Of a stretch of DNA of 8,409 nt, positions 6,508-8,409 are shown piece by piece (the first letter of the stretch is position 1; each line of letters begins with the position of its first letter). Made by a program: the position numbers and the translations under genes. The notes under the pieces were generated by a model. The model worked only from the letters and a program-made list of their open reading frames with translations. It was not told the DNA's origin and did no database searches. The stretch is from Caldifarciminota bacterium. GTDB taxonomy: Bacteria > Hydrothermota > Tepidihabitantia > Tepidihabitantales > CAIPLT01. Location: the NCBI GenBank assembly GCA_025061975.1, contig JANXBB010000120.1:1-8409 (forward strand), written 5' to 3'.

Positions 6508-6546
6508 CCTTAAAAATAATTATCACCTAAATTCTTAGCTTTTAGT

Positions 6547-7854
6547 TTACCGGCGTCCTAATGTGTAAAGTTTTTTAAGACCCCGGGCTTTTATTAAGTT
6601 GCGTGTATCAAGAATTAACTTGCTGTGTTTTAGAATAAAATTCGCATCGTATTGATCATGATCTGTAAGGATTAATACACAATCTGCCCGAGCCAAATTC
6701 GTTGCCGTAAGTTTTACTGATCGATAAATCTTGCCGTTAATTTTTAACTCCGGTACATAAGGATCATTATAATTAATCTTTTTAACCTTAAAATGCAAAA
6801 GCTCCATTACTTTTATTGCCGGTGAATGCCGCGTATCACCAACATTTTTCTTAAATGCCGCACCGATAATAAAAAGCTCGGCTTTTTTTAGGGGTATACC
6901 ATTTTCACCTAAAATCTCACATAACCGATCTAAAACATGAAATGGCATATTCTCATTGACTTGAGCCGCAAGTTCAATAAAATTCGAATGAAAATCATAT
7001 TCCCGAGCTTTCCATGCTAAATAATAAGGATCGATTAAAATACAATGCCCCCCAATTCCCGGACCAGGATAAAAAGGCATAAAACCAAATGGTTTGGTCT
7101 TTGCTGCTTCAATTACCTCCCAGACATCAATATTGCCCATGCGTTCACACATTAAAGCTAACTCATTTACTAAAGCAATATTCACACTACGAAAGATATT
7201 TTCTAACAGTTTTGACATCTCAGCAACTTTAGGACTTGATACTACCACTACCTTTTCAACAAATTGACTAAAGAAAAGTTCGGTCAATTTTGTGCAAGTT
7301 TTCGTTACTCCACCAACTACTACTGGAGTATTTTTTGTTGTAAAAACTTTATTACCGGGATCAATCCGCTCCGGAGCAAATGATAGATAAAAATCCACGC
7401 CTACTTTAAGTCCGGTCTTTTCTAAAATCGGTAGTAAAATCTTTTCTGTTGTTTCAGGAAAAGTTGTGCTGCGCAGAATTATAAGCTGCTCTTTTCTTAA
7501 ATATTTACTAATCTCTTCACCAGCTCCAATAATATAAGATATATCCGGATCTTTAGTCTTGGTAAATGGCGTGGGGACACAAATGTTTATCACGTCGCAA
7601 TCGCGACAGATTTTATAGTTCTCAAAAGCAGTAATTTTCTTTTTACTTACAAGTTCTGATAGTTTTTCTGAGGGCACATCTTCAATATAGCTTTGGCCTA
7701 AATTAACCATCGCAACTTTAGCTTTATCCGTATCAACTCCGTAAACCGTAAAACCGACTTCAGCAACATCAATTGCTAATGGTAGACCGACATATCCTAA
7801 ACCAATAATTCCGACTTTTGCTTCGCGTCTTAAGATTTTATTATAAAGTTCCAT
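6547..7854 (-). CDS. UDP-N-acetylglucosamine 6-dehydrogenase-like (WbpA-type) nucleotide sugar dehydrogenase
   Basis: This 435-residue cytoplasmic enzyme oxidises C6 of a UDP-sugar to a uronic acid with two NAD+, feeding capsule, O-antigen or glycan synthesis. The N-terminal Rossmann domain has GIIGLGYVGLP (15-25) and the NAD-binding Asp41 (YGVDTD). Then come CVPTPF, RSTTFPETT (128-136) and SFAPERIDPGN (158-168). The central domain carries AEMSKLLEN with the catalytic Lys215, and GPGIGGHCILIDP with the catalytic thiolate Cys271. The C-terminal sugar-binding domain has GAAFKKNVGDTRHSPA (331-346) and ends LILDTRN. Family length is about 430-440, so it is full length. The form of the Lys215 and Cys271 blocks (FYPGPGIGGHC, then YYLAWKAREY) resembles WbpA, making UDP-GlcNAc likelier than UDP-glucose or UDP-ManNAc as substrate, though this is inference. 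GGAGG at 7859-7863 sits four bases from the ATG. No glycosyltransferase lies next to it. Confidence 0.92.
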   Translation of the reverse strand: MELYNKILRREAKVGIIGLGYVGLPLAIDVAEVGFTVYGVDTDKAKVAMVNLGQSYIEDVPSEKLSELVSKKKITAFENYKICRDCDVINICVPTPFTKTKDPDISYIIGAGEEISKYLRKEQLIILRSTTFPETTEKILLPILEKTGLKVGVDFYLSFAPERIDPGNKVFTTKNTPVVVGGVTKTCTKLTELFFSQFVEKVVVVSSPKVAEMSKLLENIFRSVNIALVNELALMCERMGNIDVWEVIEAAKTKPFGFMPFYPGPGIGGHCILIDPYYLAWKAREYDFHSNFIELAAQVNENMPFHVLDRLCEILGENGIPLKKAELFIIGAAFKKNVGDTRHSPAIKVMELLHFKVKKINYNDPYVPELKINGKIYRSVKLTATNLARADCVLILTDHDQYDANFILKHSKLILDTRNLIKARGLKKLYTLGRR

Positions 7855-7879
7855 TTCGCCTCCAGTCTTTTAGATAAAC

Positions 7880-7907
7880 ATTTTATTAGAACTTTGCGTT
7901 TTGTCAA
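7880..7907 (-). promoter_or_regulatory. Sigma-70-type promoter of the dehydrogenase-purL unit
   Basis: The minus strand shows a perfect TTGACA (7907-7902), a 16-base spacer and TAAAAT (7885-7880). The start point would be near 7873, giving a leader of about 19 bases that still contains the GGAGG at 7859-7863. A T run on the upstream side (7942-7936) suggests the preceding transcript ends just before it. Confidence 0.65.
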
Positions 7908-7935
7908 TAAATATCTTTTTACTTGTAGCTAAAAT

Positions 7936-8018
7936 AAAAAAACGACTGCGCTACGAACCTTATCCCCTCCACGCTATCCGATACCACCCAGACATTAACT
8001 AGGAGATTTCTGCGCAGT
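7936..8018 (-). terminator. GC-rich structured non-coding segment with T run, candidate terminator or small RNA
   Basis: On the minus strand ACTGCGC (8018-8012) can pair with GCGCAGT (7951-7945), which is followed by CG and seven T. Inside, ATCTCC (8007-8002) can pair with GGGGAT (7967-7962) with one G-U, leaving an inner loop of 34 bases. Bases 7941-7990 are 28/50 G+C by hand count, high for this AT-rich window although mostly outside any gene. The upstream arm lies in the last codons of the 127-residue gene. The large loop makes it an atypical intrinsic terminator. It could instead be a small structured RNA or a repeat remnant. Confidence 0.35.
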
Positions 8019-8378
8019 TGAGCTGCCCAAACCACAAACATGTAAAACCTGCTCTTTAATCTGAAGAAGTACTTGCGACATCAATCCTCGGCTTTGCCAT
8101 TTATAAAGCACAATATCTATCTCCCGGGTTAAGTTTGTATCCTGATAGCGCCGGGTAAGTCCATAAATCTCTCGGGCAAACGCTAAATAATAAAAGTTTA
8201 AAAAGGTCGGAATCGCTGTTGTACTTAAAAGTTGCCGGGTCCGAGTTTCAATTTCCGCAAGTTTTGCATATTCTTGTTTAATAGTCATCTTAGTATGGTG
8301 CGAAATCTTAAGGCCTTTATTAAGTTCCATAAAACTAACCCAATTCTGATATCGGCTATTACTGTCTTTAATGCTCAT
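7995..8378 (-). CDS. Orphan helical protein, unknown function
   Basis: I do not recognise this 127-residue protein. I start it at ATG 8378 because AGGAGGT (8392-8386) then sits at ideal distance; the in-frame GTG at 8387 would lie inside that ribosome binding site. The protein has no signal peptide and no clear membrane segment. Residues about 30-50, 57-79 and 83-113 look like amphipathic helices rich in Leu, Arg and Glu (IKQEYAKLAEIETRTRQLL, YYLAFAREIYGLTRRY, LLQIKEQVLHV), consistent with a small helical bundle. A helix-breaking Ser/Gly/Pro tail (GLGSSTAQKSPS) follows the only Cys (115). G+C at 8041-8160 is 50/120, above the purL stretches I sampled. It is separated from the dehydrogenase by a 140-base gap with a candidate terminator and a promoter, so it belongs to a different transcript. 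Confidence 0.65.
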   Translation of the reverse strand: MSIKDSNSRYQNWVSFMELNKGLKISHHTKMTIKQEYAKLAEIETRTRQLLSTTAIPTFLNFYYLAFAREIYGLTRRYQDTNLTREIDIVLYKWQSRGLMSQVLLQIKEQVLHVCGLGSSTAQKSPS

Positions 8379-8385
8379 TTTTATC

Positions 8386-8392
8386 ACCTCCT
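8386..8392 (-). promoter_or_regulatory. Ribosome binding site that fixes the orphan gene start
   Basis: AGGAGGT on the minus strand is a near-perfect anti-16S match, seven bases before ATG 8378. It overlaps the in-frame GTG at 8387, which therefore cannot be the start. Confidence 0.75.
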
Positions 8393-8409
8393 TTCATTTT
8401 GAAGTTTTT

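Noticed and set aside
7943..7968. Minus-strand GTAGCGCAGTCG resembling the 5' half of a tRNA
   Set aside because: The match covers only the region around tRNA positions 7-18. It is followed by a T run with no D-stem partner, anticodon arm or T arm, so it is no tRNA gene and is probably chance.
8369..8397. Nine-codon frame (MKGGDKNEH) overlapping the orphan gene start
   Set aside because: It arises simply because the ribosome binding site follows an ATG. It has no ribosome binding site of its own visible before the window end and no attenuator-like content.
1..8409. CRISPR arrays, insertion sequences, integrase sites, rRNA or complete tRNA genes
   Set aside because: I saw no regularly spaced repeats, transposase or recombinase frames, terminal inverted repeats with target duplications, or complete tRNA cloverleaf in the window.

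Overview
This is an AT-rich bacterial window in which every supported gene lies on the minus strand, so transcription runs from high to low coordinates. The organism looks like a didermal bacterium: it encodes a lipobox lipoprotein and a probable outer-membrane beta-barrel protein. The gene architectures (a SpeD-SpeE fusion and a PurL carrying PurS-like domains but no glutaminase domain), together with bacterial Ig-like repeats in an exported lipoprotein, would fit an uncultivated candidate phylum such as WOR-3. That placement is a guess from general resemblance and was not tested.

Right end (7995-8409): a small, probably helical orphan protein of 127 residues with a near-perfect ribosome binding site. 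It is followed by an unusually GC-rich, potentially structured non-coding stretch that ends in a T run and may act as its terminator. A clean sigma-70-type promoter then starts the next unit.

Middle (2459-7854): three housekeeping or cell-surface genes. A WbpA-like UDP-sugar 6-dehydrogenase makes a uronic-acid sugar nucleotide for surface polysaccharide. 39 bases further on is purL, the synthetase part of FGAM synthase in purine synthesis, with two PurS-like domains fused at its N-terminus and no PurQ glutaminase in the window. After a 149-base AT-rich gap with its own promoter comes a single-chain S-adenosylmethionine decarboxylase/spermidine synthase, which can carry out both steps from S-adenosylmethionine plus putrescine to spermidine.

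Left end (1-2440): the accessory part and the most interesting one. A strong promoter, possibly giving a leaderless message, starts a very tightly packed operon. Its genes encode a three-repeat Ig-like lipoprotein, a likely beta-barrel outer-membrane protein (4-base overlap), a secreted 146-residue protein with a C-x4-C-x2-C cluster (17-base gap), a PqqD-like peptide-binding protein (2-base gap), and the first 12 codons of another gene (3-base gap) cut off by the window edge. Pairing an intracellular PqqD-type domain with a small exported Cys-containing protein and two envelope proteins is the best candidate here for an undescribed system. Its function cannot be settled from the window, and the truncated next gene is the key missing piece.
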